Origin: Heliocybe sulcata
Taxonomy: Eukaryota > Basidiomycota > Agaricomycetes > Gloeophyllales > Gloeophyllaceae
Assembly (NCBI GenBank): GCA_004369045.1
Contig: ML213523.1
Location: forward strand, 199,688-263,687
Length of the DNA: 64,000 nt
Direction: 5' to 3'
Part shown: piece by piece, positions 12,160 through 24,168 of the stretch
How the letters are laid out: the number at the start of each line of letters is the position of its first letter
Position numbering within the stretch: position 1 is the first letter of the stretch
The notes under the pieces: generated by a model
Seen by the model: the letters and a program-made list of their open reading frames with translations, nothing else
The model's database searches: none
Told to the model about the DNA's origin: nothing
Translations under genes and position numbers: made by a program

Positions 12160-13420
12160 CTAAGATTCATCGTCGAGATCCGCCTGCGCAGCAACCATGG
12201 GCGCGTATAACCCGTGCTGATCGCCGAGGCCGTACGTCAGAGTCAGTCGCTCAAAAATCGTCGGCCCAGCATCCACGTCGCTCTCAAGCTACGGATGAAC
12301 AGTCAAGGTGGAGACGTAATACGGGAGGATCGCGGCGCACCATTGAGATGATGTCGTCCAGGAGGTGCGCCTGGCCGACGGTACTCCCCATCAGTCCAGC
12401 GTAGTTGGCGTTGACGATGTGCACGTGAAAGTGGTCTGTCCGTCCGCGAGGTCAAGGTAGATACAAGGCGAGAGCTAAAGAGGCTTACAATAGGACGGCT
12501 GGTAATGCACGAAGAACCGCACGGAGCCCCTTTTGAGACCCCATTTTGACTGAACGACGCGCGACCCCTCTCGTCGGATACTCTTGAGCATGGGGATATG
12601 CGCTTTACGAAGGTCGCGCAAGGAGCGGATAGCTGGTGAGAGCGCGATGGCGACGAGGTAGAGGGAGGAGAGGGTGGTCAGATCCCACTTCATGTCGGGG
12701 AGGATGAGGTAGCCGGCGGAAGGATTTGGATCTTTGTACAGGACCTTCTCGGCTTCTGTCTTGCCTGTGAGAATGTCGGTGACCCTGTGGGCAATGAGAA
12801 AGGGTTAGGATAAGGATAACAGAGCGCACCATTGCGTACGAGATGGCGGGAAGGCCGCGATGTATGGCTCGACGACGGATTTGTAGAGGGCGGGTGTCTC
12901 GTGCACCATGAGGATTTGTTGACGAGTGTACTGCAGTTGAGATGTAAACGAAAGGACCCCTGATTTCACGCGCGGGGACCTACCTTGCGGATATGCACTT
13001 CCGTGCATGGAGAGATGACATTGATCTTGAGATCCGGGTTTGAGCGCGCGGAGGCGCTCAACCAGCCCATGAACCACATGTACTGGGTGCCTCAACCATC
13101 AACACAAGTCCATAGGATAATAACAAGGCCACGCACAATATCATTCTTCTCGACGCGATCGACCCTCTCGAGACTGTCACTAAGCTGACTCGCCACACTG
13201 CCTGGCAGCGCCGTCTTCTCAACGCGCACAATCGCTGGTATATCCTCGAATAGGGAACCAAGGAGGATAACCGCCCGATTCACGGGATCTGGCTAGCGCT
13301 GTGGGCTCCGTCGGACGCTGCGAGCTTGCTGTGTAGTAAAGACGTACCCTCGTCGAGGACGCGGTGAAGAACGAAGGTCTTCAGGATCCTGGGGTCTGTT
13401 TCTTGATCCATAGCAGACAT
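12160..13420 (-). CDS. DCS1: Scavenger mRNA decapping enzyme DcpS
   Basis: DcpS hydrolyses the capped m7GpppN remnant left after 3'-5' mRNA decay, releasing m7GMP. The start is taken at MSAMDQETDPRIL (13418-13420); the frame continues upstream to MEKGDL but that part does not resemble the family. Exon 1 runs 13420-13348 and exon 2 13288-13137, with DPVNRAVILLGSLFEDIPAI and VEKTALPG matching the N-terminal domain. Later exons give YMWFMGWLSASARSNPDLKI, PCTEVHIRK, YTRQQILMVHETPALYKSVV, AGYLILPDMKWD and SVRFFVHYQPSY. The catalytic HIT motif is HFHVHIVNANY, with the three histidines spaced HxHxH as required. The stop is at 12160. Length is about 320-330 residues, normal for the family. It is divergent from the gene starting at 13634. 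Confidence 0.93.
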
Positions 13421-13633
13421 GCAATAGAGACAAGCGAAGATATGACCGTCGAGTAGAATAGCCAGGCAGCAAAACCTCAGCTCGACGCCAAACTGGAAGT
13501 GAACGTCCGCAACGCCCGCGACCAATGAGCACCGCCCGGCAACAGCCGGACAGTCACGTGGTGCGACGCGTTCAACCTCGTTCAAGTCGCCCTTTTCCAT
13601 TGCGCCTTTCTGTCCGCACTATCTTCTTGGCTT
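13421..13633. promoter_or_regulatory. Divergent promoter with CACGTG and ACGCGT boxes
   Basis: The 213 bp between DcpS and the next gene contain accaat near 13521 (CCAAT-type), the palindrome CACGTG at 13555-13560 (bHLH E-box of the Cbf1/Pho4 kind) and ACGCGT at 13566-13571 (MluI cell-cycle box). The motifs are read directly; factor binding is inference. Confidence 0.45.
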
Positions 13634-16600
13634 ATGGAAAACACGCCGCCGCCGTTCGCCATGCGCTATGCGTCTTTGTCTCATGATACCCACACCGGCG
13701 GCAGCGCCAAAACCAAGTCGAACTACAAGGCGCAACCTCTCTATTCTCGAGCGAATGTAGGAGCAAGCACGCAAGCCGTACATCCGAGCCAGATGCTGAT
13801 AAGCCCGCCGCCAGAGGAGGTCCTGAGGCGGACAGCTGTGAGTTTGCTATCATGTCTGATTGTAAATTGAGGTATTGACAGTGCTGCTGTCAAGCCTATG
13901 AGACCGATGTCGCCGACACTCGCTACCGAACCTGCACCTGTCCTTACGAGCAAATCGATCCCATCCGCGAAGCGCAAGCGGTCACAGCAATTTGTGTCCG
14001 ACGTCACTAAGTACGCCCTTTCCTATCTACTATTTTCCATCTGAATAACATCCCTTTCGCAGGACACCCAACCCCAAGCCTCGCAAACTCTCAAAACCAC
14101 CCCGCTACACCTCGCCCTCCCGCTCACACTCTCTACAGCCCACCTCATCTTCCACGCATGCCCGCAACCCTCGCATCAGCCACACGGACCCCGTCTCGCC
14201 CTCGCGCATCCGCCACACACCCGCGCACTACTCGCCCCCGCGGGAGCGGTTCACGCCGCCGCGGGAGGTGCTGCTCCAGTCTCCTACTAAATCCCAGGCC
14301 AAGCCGAGGAAGTCGCATGCGGTGGGTAGGAAGTCTAGTGCGAACATGGGAGGCAGGAAGTCCACTGGGGCAGGGAGGAAGTCAGAGGTCAAGAGGCTGA
14401 GGGTGTACGTGAAGAGAGAGCCGCCGGACATTAACCTCACGGAGCCTGTGCCGCCGCCCTCGCCCACAGACGATCCGATTCTGTTGAAAGGGAGGATGGT
14501 GAGGAGGAAGTCGACGCTTTCTGTAGTAGAGGGGGAGGCGAGGGCGAGTGGGCAGGAAGTGAAGAGGGAGAGAAGGAAGGGCAAGGGGAAGCAGCGTGCG
14601 GAGGAGCAGGATGAAGGTCAGGACGAGGGACGCGGGTCGAGCGACCATCCCATCTTCGTCGACGACTCGCCCGAAACACCTGCCTCACGCTCGCCTGGGC
14701 CTGCATCCACCTTACCCGATTCCCCCTCTATCCCTGCCGCCTCTTTCCACTTCTCGCCCGCCGCCTCGATCGCCGCGACCCCGACTCATGACGCCGGTGC
14801 TCCTGCTTACGACGGCTTCGCGTCCGACTCGGACGACGAAGAGGGCGAGTACACTGGCAGGTTCACGATCCACGAGGTGCCTGTGAAGGGAGTCTCGCCT
14901 GAGCCAGAGTCCGAAGGTGTCAGGACCGAAAAAGCTGGCCAGGAGAAGGAGAGGAGGCCGGCGAGTCCGCACCCATTGCGGAAGGGGTTGGCGGTTGAGC
15001 GGGAAGAGGATGATTTGGGTGGGAAGGACGAGATGGGACTCGAGGGCGTGCAGAGTCAGGGCGCAGAAGAAGCTTGGGGCGAAGACGGTGGTGCAGATGT
15101 GCAAGAACTTGGGAATGAAGACGTGGATACGGATGTGCCTCTCGACACGTCTCTGCAGCCAATCCCCGCTCACACGCCGCCGGTGCAGCCAGAGCTCGAT
15201 TTCGAGAGCATAAGGAGGGTGCAGGATCCGTACGCTGTCGTAGCTAAGGTAGGCGCTGCAGATCAGAGCGACGCACTCCCGAGCACGGCGTCTTCCCTTG
15301 CAGTGCGATATGGACGCTCTCCCTCCTTTGCCTTGCCTGCGTCCTCCCCAATCACGTCCCCGACGTCTTCTGAGCTCGGTAATGCCTGGATCTTGTCGCC
15401 AGCCAAGTCTCCTGCTCCTTCAAAGGACCCATCTCTGACTGCGGCAGCCAACGAGCTCGCATTTCGCCTCAGCAAGCCTCGTACCTCTCCGACTCCCGCC
15501 TCTCATATTGATACTGCCCAGTGCTCACCGAACCAGCCATACTCACCTCTACAGGGGGAGCGTCTCTCCTCCCCGTCTGCCGAGACGCAGGACCTCCCAT
15601 CTCCCAGCCGCGCACCGAAGTTCTCTTCTCCCCCTCCCATACCTGCAAATCTACGACAGATCTCGTCGCCGACGACGTCGGAGCTTGGGAGCGACCCTGC
15701 GTTTGCGCAGAGCGAGGGATTTTTGGAGGGCGTGGATGTTGTGCTGGGTGAGGGAGGGGAGAGTGGCGAGGATGGGCACGGTCTTGCGGTGCCGGATGAA
15801 GGGGAGGGGTGGACGGTCGAAGGTGATTCATTCGAGCGGATGGGGGTGGAGGGCGAAGGCATCGCATCTGCTCAACCAATATATGCTGAGCTCAGACAGA
15901 CGATCGAGCCTCGACCTGTCTTGGACGTTCCTCATGATGCCCAACGGGAATTCTTGGACATCATTTCGAGTTCCTCCCCTGCGACTGGCGGTGGATCTCC
16001 CCACCAAGTGGAGCTCGAAGATGAGAGTGATGATGAGGTAGACAGGGAGGCGGATAAGACTGTCGATGATTTGTTGGAGAGAATGGGCAGTTTGTTGGTG
16101 AACTATGCGAGTCCGGCTGTTCCAGCAGTTGCTCGAGATGGGCGGCTCGGCATGAGTGCTGGCTCGTTCGTTGAGGGTCGTGTATGCGCGAGTGGTGATG
16201 GCCGTCCGAGTGCGGTTGCCTTTGTCCCGGGGTCCACGCTCGAGCCGCGGGCAGTGGATGAAGCGACACCCGATCAAGGAGAAGCAGAGGGTGATTCATC
16301 CAGGTCTGTCGAGGAGGAGGAGGAGGAAATAATTGACCGGGAGTTGAGTCATGAGCTGGAGGATGATGAGGTACGTGTACGCGCAACACAGCGCTACCGA
16401 TGTTGTGTGTAACAATGCCTCATTTACAGATGCCCGTCAAACATGGGTTCCCAGTCTCTTCAGCGTCAGCAAGTAAGCTCGGCCCCGCTCTTCGTCCTCC
16501 GCCCTCGACCTCCTTCGCGAGTGAAAGAGAACGTGCATCCACTCCCGAATTTCTGCGGATTCAGAAGACCCTCGCGCACGTCCCACGTGATGATGAAGAG

Positions 16601-18289
16601 CGGAGTGGCAGCGAGGAGGACACGGACGAGAGTGTCGTCAAGATCGTCAGCACGGACCCCCGCGCCGCGGCGAGGGCCGCTGCGATTCTGAAGATGGTGT
16701 GTCTTTTGTTGTCTCACGTACTTGTATCTTACACTGATGTTGCGCGCACGTACTACAGAATGACTACGAGTGGCTCCCCAAACCCGTCAAATCTCGTCGC
16801 TCGTCCGCGCACTCCTCCTTCAATCGCTCCCTTTCGCACTCGGAACCCTCTGACTACCTCAGGAGCGTCCGCAGGAAGAGTCTCGTCAGCTCCGGTGTGA
16901 AGAAGAGCGGGCAGAAGATGGGCGTGCTCGGCGATCGGGTGTACATACCTGGGAGCCCGGTGGTGAGCGTCGGCGAGCTGATGAAGGAGGCTGAGGGGGA
17001 GGTGAGCATATTGCACGAGCGATCGATGCGGAGTGAGAAGTCTGGTCGAAGCGAGACATCGGTTCGAAGTGAGCATTTGCTGGATTCGGAGCGAGGTGAG
17101 CGCAAGTCCGTGTTCCCCGCGCAGGCGAGAAAGGATGGGTGGATGAAGGAAGACTGGAAGCTCCTCGACGCGTGCTTTACGGACGAGCGGCTTGCGACTG
17201 GGGCGGATGCTGATGAAGTAGCTGCCGAGAACGTGGTCGCGCGCTTTTTGGAGCTGTCTGGCTGGCAAGTAGGTGATCATGATAGGTGAGCATGCATATG
17301 AGTCTACGTCCAGGCGCCGTAGCTTGGCATGCTTGATCTTCTCGCCCACGAACCGCACAAGATGACTGATGCATTATTTTGTGCGCAGGGTGCAGCTCCT
17401 CGGACGTGTGGATGTCCTCCGGCGCAAGCAGCGAGAAGGACGCGGCGCACCAGGAACACCTGCACTGTTCTCGACGATGAAGCATAAATCCACACCCTTT
17501 GTGCCGGCCTCAGCACCCAGGTCCCTGCCCTCGTCGCAGTGGAGCATGGGCGGCGATGGGGATGCTCCAGATTTTACACCGCTCCCGCGGAAGATCACCG
17601 CGACTGCAGGCGGGAGCCTCGCCAGACCCAGACTGGCGGCTGCTGTATTTGGGCGGCGGTATACCTCTTTGGTGGATGAGGCTAGGAGGAGCGAGGATGT
17701 CCCAGATAACCAGTATGACAGCGATAAATCGGCTGCCGATGCTAGCGTGGAGTCAATTGCGGAAGTCAGCGTCGAAGAGGACGCAAGCGTCACTTCGACC
17801 TCTGTTTCCCCGCCTCCGGCGTCGAAACTGGCGCCCAGGCAGAGCCTCGGCGGCCGTGTCAAAGGTCTCCTGTTCTCCTACCTGCCTACCCTCTCCCGAA
17901 AGCCCGTTCCGCCGAAGGAGCGCAGGCCCGCCGCCCTTGGGGTTGCGCTGCCCCTGCCACCGCCGGAGGTGCTGAATAGGCCGCGGACCGTGCACACACC
18001 TGGGCCGAAGCCCGTCGAGCGTGCTGTAGCGCCAACTGTGCCGTTAAGGGACGTGGGCGTGAAGGAGACGACGAGCCGGATCCCGGTGAGGCGGAGGGAG
18101 GAGCCGCGGCGGCTGGTTGAGCTGCGGCATGTGGTAGAGGAGGCCGATACGAGTGTGAGCAGTACGAGCAGCGGGCGCCGCAGCTCGGCTGGGAGTGTGA
18201 AGGAGCTGAGGATGTTCTTTGAGGAGCAGGAGAAGATGGCGAGAGAGGCGGAAGTCAGGGCCAACCGTAAGAGGAAGGAGAGACGGTAG
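13634..18289 (+). CDS. Large disordered, probably nuclear protein of unknown function
   Basis: I do not recognise a named family. The start is MENTPPPFAMRYASLSHDTH; exon 1 ends at 13837. The chain then runs through PMRPMSPTLATEPAP, KTPNPKPRKLSKPPRY, a long exon of about 2.3 kb ending near 16370, and further exons to the stop at 18289. The protein exceeds 1,300 residues and is mostly low complexity, with basic patches (RKSHAVGRKSSANMGGRKS, KRERRKGKGKQR), a SUMO-interaction-like stretch (DHPIFVDDSPE) and many SP/TP sites including the paired phrases ITSPTSSELG and ISSPTTSELG. Near 17130-17280 lies its most ordered segment (DGWMKEDWKLLDACFTDERL, AENVVARFLELSGW), a conserved-looking helical module. 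The C-terminus is a charged helix (ELRMFFEEQEKMAREAEVRA, KRKERR). The composition suggests a chromatin or nuclear-architecture protein. The reading frame is secure from 14280 on; the first two introns are less certain. Confidence 0.75.
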
Positions 18290-18497
18290 TCTTTTGGTTT
18301 CGGTGCGGATGTGATACCGTATATATACTTGATATTTTTATGTCTTCTTGCCTTTAGGATGTGTTGTATCTATTCATTTGTTTCATGTACCAATCAGCCT
18401 ACTAGTGAGTTTCGGAGTAGTTCGGAAAAAGAAACATTTAATTCTGGATATATGTACAACAGTATATAAAGCTGTGAAGGATACTAGCTAGCTTGAA
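18290..18497. other. Short AT-rich spacer between convergent genes
   Basis: The 208 bp hold the 3' ends of the unknown nuclear gene and the TPR-CHAT gene. They are AT-rich (tatatatacttgatattttta), as expected of polyadenylation regions. No other feature is visible. Confidence 0.5.
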
Positions 18498-21400
18498 TCA
18501 ATGTCCCATGTGTACATAAGGCACCCAAGATAAGTATGAGATGCCGGGATGACTCTTCTTCAGGTTCTCCACAGCCTTGTGCAAAGCATATGCAGATTGA
18601 GTATGGTCTGGCTTGGCTGACTTGAATAGCTCTTTGTACACATCTGCTGCTACTTCAGGAGCATACTCATCCTTGATCGTCCACATTGTGGCTATGACAG
18701 ACCTGTAGCCTGCCAATAACATGCCTGCTGCCAGATGGACTGATTCATCAGCCAGATCATGGGTACCAGTTGCAGTTTGGCAGGCAGAGAGGAATGCTAG
18801 GCCCTTTGTTGGTCCAGAGGAGTTGTTCTGGATAATGTCTGACAGCTTCAAATGCTGAGCTCCGGATAGCACCAGTCCACTAGAGAGGGGCTTTTCCATA
18901 TTTTGGGTACCATGGCATGCAAAGTGGGCCCAGGTGGACCTTCCAAGTGCATCCTGGACTGCAGCAACTGTGGCTTCCTGACCTTGCATAATATGGATAT
19001 CCAAATTTCTGGCTGACATCTGGATATTCTCAAGCTCCTTGTTGACTCCATTGAGGGGTGGAAGGCCTGGTGCATCAGACATGCCAACAGCAAGCATCTT
19101 GAAATCTTTGTAGGAAGGGGTAGGCTCTGTGAGCAGGGCACTGAGGGTGGGTGTGTATGATGATATGCAGAAGTCAGACAGCTTGGAATCTTTCTGGCTA
19201 CCATCATAGATACCAGCAGCATGTATGGGCAGGGACATGAATGGACCAGTTGGACACCAGGTGATGTGAGGGAGTGAATAGATTGATGATGGCTAAGAAT
19301 ATTTGAGAACAACATAAGAACAATCAATAAGCATACTTTACCTGCAAACCAAGTTTGTCAAGAATTGGCTTCACAACCTTGTTCCACAGTATTGAGAGGA
19401 TGCTCTCCATCTGCTTATCAGCCTCACTATGTGTCATTCTTTGTCTTGCCTTTCCATAGTGTCTTTGAGATTGTGTGATTGGGGAATTGCATGTAAGAGA
19501 GGTACAGCTGTGCAGAATATTTCTGATCCCAGCATTAAGCTCATAACTAGGGTCGGGCTCATGCCAATCAGTCTGATCCCCAATATCAGCATCAGAGACA
19601 GCCCTTCCTTCAAGGTACAAGATCTGCTGTAGCCTGGCCTGCATCTCAAGCACCTCCTGGTAGGAGATAGAGTGCAGCACCAAATGAATGACTTGTTTTG
19701 CACCAGGTAGCAGTATCAGTGCATCACATTGATTAATGCTTGCATTGATTACAGCCACTGGCCCAGCATGAGCAGCACTGTTCAAGTCAGATACTGGTTT
19801 TGGTAATAAGAACTTTTCAAATCCTGGCAGTGTCCTAGCTTGCTTCAACAGCTTCTCCCATTCCAAAGCCAAGCTGGACTGGTCTTGGTATAATTGCTGA
19901 GAAGATTCTGTCTGGGTACTGGATCCTCCAGAAATAGTCTGCATATGTAGCCTGTCTGCTATGTGTGAGAGCCTTTTAGCCAATTCTGGCTGTACTCCAT
20001 GCAGAGCATCAAGTGGTGTCTGAAGCTGCAGTAGACGGTTCCAGACTAGTGATCGTCCTTGCTCTAACCACTCAAGTGCTGTGTTGAAGCTGCCTATCTT
20101 GATTGCTGCACCTGCAGCATCTTGTGCAGGAGCAGTCAGCTTGCGTATGTGGAAGTACTGGTCCTCCACCTGGAGACCAAACCAGACAGTTTGTGGAAGG
20201 AGATGTATAGCTCTCTGGAATGCTTCAAATGCTCTCTGATGCTGATGGAGATAATAAGCCAATCTGCCCACAGACAGTGCAGCTTCACAAGATGTCTGTG
20301 GTGGACCAGTTTGATGATCCATGCACCTCTCCCAGGTTGCTAAAGCCATTGCAATGTCTCTGTGTGCTGCTTGGTAGTTCCCCTTATCTGTAAGACTGCC
20401 TGCATGGAGTAGGTAAGAGACACCTAGAGCATGAAGCCATAGAACTATATGTGGATGATTATCAGGTGTAATATCCACAGCTTCCCGATAGTATTCCATA
20501 GCTTCCTCCAAGTCCTTCAAGCACTGTAATTTGTGGAAATGGATCTCATATGCCTTTGCTAAACCATTAAGCCACCTGGCCCTATTTTGATTGCCAACAG
20601 GGGTGAGGTCCACAGCCTCCTTATTGTATTTCATGGCTTGCTCCAAGTCTCTTGTATCCTCAGTCTTTTGAAAGTGAGCTTGATAAGATATAGCCAGATT
20701 GTTAAACCTATTGGCTCTGTCTGGGTGCCCTTCAGGTGTAATTTCCAGAGCAGCATGGAACTGTGAGATGGCCTGATCCAAAGCTTTCATCTCTTCAGTT
20801 CTCAAGAAGTAAGCCTGATATGAGACAGCTAGGCTATTGAGCAGATATGCTCTATCTGAATGAGCTTGAGGTGTCATCTCTACAGCCTCTTGTTTCCATT
20901 TGAGAGCTTGCTCCAAGTCTCTCATTTCTCCAAGCCTATTGAAGCGAGTCTGCAACACAGATGCCAGACCATCAATGAAGAGTGCCTTGAGGGTATGCTC
21001 CTGAGGTGTGATGTCAACTGCCTCCTTCCTGTACTTGAGACACAGATCCAGATCTTCTATCTCCCCAGAAATCTCAAAGTGGTCTATATGCAGAGTGCCC
21101 AGGTTTACAAGGCAGGTAGCTCTATCAGAATGGTCAGCAGGCATGAGCAGCACTGCCTCCTGCTTGTATCTGAGAGCCTGCATGAGATCTTCTACTTCTC
21201 CCAGCTTGTGGAATCTGAGCCTTAAGGCAGAGCCCAGATTATCCAGAGACAGAGACCTTTTAGGATGTCCAGCAGGTGTGATGTCTAGAGCCTGCTGATG
21301 GTATCTCACAGCCAGCTCCAAATCTTCCATTTTAGCTAGTCTCTCAAAGCGAGTTTGATAGGCTGCTCCAAGAGTATTGATCAAGCTAGCTTTATTGGGA

Positions 21401-22402
21401 TGGGCTTGAGCTGTTATAGCAACAGCTTGCTCAGAGCATTTGATAGCCTGATTCAGATCTTCTACATCTCCTGTCCTAGAAAAATGTGCCTTGAATGCTC
21501 TGGTCAAGTGTTTGAGCCATGTAGGTCTGTCTGAATGACCTGGTCTTGCAATGTGCTCAGCCCTGAGGAGATACTGCATGGCTTCATCCAGATCCTTGCT
21601 TTCTGCATATTTCTCAAACCTGAGCAGGAGATCCAGCCCCAGATTATTGAGCATGATAGGCTTGTCTGGATCACTGTCTTGAGTAGCATCTACAGCCTTT
21701 TGATGGCACTTGATAGCCTGCTCTAGACTTCCCCTCTCTCCTAGCCTCTGAAAGTGCAGCCTCAGTGTTATCCCCAGGCCATCAAGCCAGCTGGCCTTAT
21801 CTGGATGACCACCAGGTGTGATATCCACTGCTTCCTGCATATGCTTGATAGCCCTCTCTAGATTCTCCATCCCTCCCAACCTCTCAAAATAGGCCACCAA
21901 AGCCATTGCCAGGCTATGAAGAAGGGTGGGCCTGTTAGGATAATCTTCAGGTACAATACCCAAAGCCTCTTGCTTGTATTTGATTGCCTGCTCCAGGTCT
22001 GTAATCTTCCCTGAAAGGTCACACTGAGTTCTCAGTATGAGTCCCAACTCATGAAGGGCATAGACCCTGTCTGGATGATCTTCTGCAATGAGAGATAGGG
22101 CTTCTGCCATATACCTATGTGCCTGCTCCAGGTCAGTAAGCTTCTGGGACTTGCTAAAGCAGGCATGAAATGCTGCTCCAATATCCAAGAGCTGACCAGC
22201 CCTAGCTGGGTGATCTGCAGGAGTGTTGCTGAGTGCCTGAAGCTGGTCTCTAAGAGAAGGGTCCAAATCTGAGATAGCTTTAGTACTGAGAGGATGCCAG
22301 GGCATGATTGGCATACCATCCTGAACAATCAAACTGTGGAGACTTCAGTATGCTGGATACTGAAGAAAGCCAAGTTATGACTCACTTGGTCTGGTTGCTC
22401 AT
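18498..22402 (-). CDS. TPR-CHAT protein (caspase-like peptidase domain behind tetratricopeptide repeats)
   Basis: Three exons join in frame: 22402-22386 (only 17 bases, MSNQTN...), 22333-19342 and 19292-18498. They give 1267 residues. Residues of about 30-620 are a run of roughly 14 TPR-type repeats of 42-47 residues with the phrase 'GHPDRA..L..LG..L..RF..LGE..DLEQAI', each ending in a 'KY.QEAVDITP'-like helix. After a helical linker (LEWLEQGRSLVWNRLLQLQT) comes the CHAT domain: CPTGPFMSLPIHAAGIYDG, then HFACHGTQN with the presumed catalytic His, and LSACQTATGT with the presumed catalytic Cys, followed by GYRSVIATMWTIKDEYAPEV. CHAT belongs to the caspase/separase clan. Bacterial TPR-CHAT proteins are proteases in defence and cell-death systems; fungal ones are numerous in mushrooms and largely uncharacterised. 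The ORF is visibly AT-richer than the genes on both sides and almost intron-free, suggesting a recent or rapidly evolving insertion. No obvious substrate gene lies beside it. Confidence 0.9.
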
Positions 22403-23489
22403 AGTTCTGGTAAACTGGTGTTTGTTCTTAGTGAATACTTGGTTGCTGTGGCAAGAGTTGGGGAAGGGAAGGAAGTGATACAGGCTAGAGGGCAGGATCT
22501 TATAGTGGCGTGTAATCAGATGATCAGCCGAGGCGGCTGTGCAGTTAAGCGCTGCTCTCGGAATCTGCCATCTTCACAGCTTGCCTTAAGTCGGTCTCTT
22601 GCTTTGCACTCGGGCGCTTCAGGGCTCAGTACTTGTAGGAACTCTGCCGGGACAATTATCGTCGTGGATGTACAGACTGCTATGTTTGAGACGATCGGTA
22701 TGAGAGCCGGGCTGTAGGAGGGCGGCAACTACAGAGCACAGCGAAAGCGCTCAGGGTCCGGAGCCTGGGGTTCTACCAGGCGTCGACGATGGCTACCGCA
22801 AGCCCAACCGTATCACACAGTCCGACCCGCGTGGCTCATAGGCACACTCTGGCGAAAACCAAATTCGCCGCACAGCTCGACTGAGGTTATGCCACCGCCT
22901 GTCTCCGAGGTCGACGCGCTCGACATTGAGCGCTACATACGGGCGGAGCATCCAGAATTCCAGGTACGTATGATACAGCAATACGGAGTACGATGGTAGC
23001 AGCACATCTACAGTTCGATTCTGATCCGTTGGAGCCGGCTCGTTCCCTTTTCAATCGCATACAGGACTTCGTACGGTACGCATAGAGACGCTGCGAATCT
23101 ACTCCGGAGTCCGAACGGTGCCGAGCAAGTTGAGGAGGCAGGCGTTGCTAGGCACAACGACAGCTCACGCACGGCCGTCGAGCTGGGTCATCCATGCTGT
23201 CTAGCGCAGCATATCCAGTACCTAGTCACTCCAAGGACATTCCCGCATCTGCAATTGACCGCCTTCATATCTTACTCTTCCCTCTTACGCTGCTTCCTGT
23301 CAAGCCTCTTGCTTGCGGCTCTTCATTTATCTGGCCCTCCGATGCGGTTTTCTGCTATCCAATCGCTCGTATTGCGGACAAAGCACCTGATGCGCCCATG
23401 GCAGCGTTCGTTCCTGGATATGTACGGTTGTAACGCGAGCCTTCAAGCGCACGTCGTCTTTGCCCCGATCTCTCTGCCATCTGGACTTG
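22403..23489. other. TPR-CHAT upstream region and degenerate DNA
   Basis: The first part is the promoter of the TPR-CHAT gene. Around 22890-23080 two short stretches look like former exons of one gene: MPPPVSEVDALDIERYIRA followed by EHPEFQ at 22890-22962, then after a spliceable gap FDSDPLEPARSLFNRIQDFV near 23013-23080, ending in a stop. Nothing follows that would complete a protein, so I treat this as an unidentified 5' gene fragment. Confidence 0.45.
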
Positions 23490-23880
23490 GCAATCCAAGA
23501 TTGCCGTGCTCTGCGCCGGAGGAGGCATCGGGCAGCTGCTCTCGCTTTTGCTCAAGCTCGACCCGCTGGTCACGTCGCTGTATCCCTATGATATCCACGG
23601 CGCACTTGATGTTGCTGCTGATGTGAGCCATGTTGACACGAATAACGAGGTATGTATATGTTAGCTTTCGGATGTGGTAGGCGTGATCGGGGTGATGGGA
23701 GACGCGACGGGACACAGGGTTAGGCCGAGTAGGAGGCACAAGTTGTGGTCGATCTCTCCATCCATTACAATCCGCAAAACTCTGGTCCATAGTCAAAGTG
23801 CATCAATCACATTTGCGTCAGGTCACGGGCTTGGCAGCCGACAAGGTCGATGAGGCCCTCGAGTGTACTGAAGTGACAGA
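23490..23880 (+). pseudogene. Malate dehydrogenase relic, N-terminal part (copy 1)
   Basis: The translation around 23491-23649 reads [37 protein letters not shown] and [13 protein letters not shown]. This is the NAD-binding Rossmann start of malate dehydrogenase, whose usual form is 'VxGAxGGIGQPLSLLLK...LYDIRG..GVAADxSH'. An intron-like stretch of about 172 bp (23650-23821, GT...CAG) follows, then VTGLAADKVDEALE, the next block of the enzyme. Homology stops near 23875, leaving only about the first quarter of the protein, with no start codon and with substitutions in conserved positions. Because the intron is kept, this is a genomic duplication fragment, not a retrocopy. A second relic of the same part lies inverted at 35060-35495. 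Confidence 0.85.
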
Positions 23881-24168
23881 AGACGAAAATGAATTCAATA
23901 AGTTACTACGTATGCTGTCGTCGCTATCAGTACTCTGAGTCTATGCTAGCTAGCTATGTATCATGTACAAGATATGCTACAATTGTGTTATGTGCAGATG
24001 CAAGAAGCGAGGCTTGAATATAATATGTCCGATGTTGCGTGTCTGCTATAGGTCTTCGGTCGCTCATTTGTTGTTGCGCAGAACCGTCGGATCTCCCCTC
24101 AGTGAAAGATCCGATCCCACTTCGCCATACACGAGTACCCATCATAATCTACACCACCCCCGTCCTAA

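Noticed and set aside
19324-22332. Kinesin light chain or plain TPR scaffold
   Set aside because: The repeats resemble kinesin-light-chain TPRs, but the C-terminal His/Cys blocks identify a CHAT domain.
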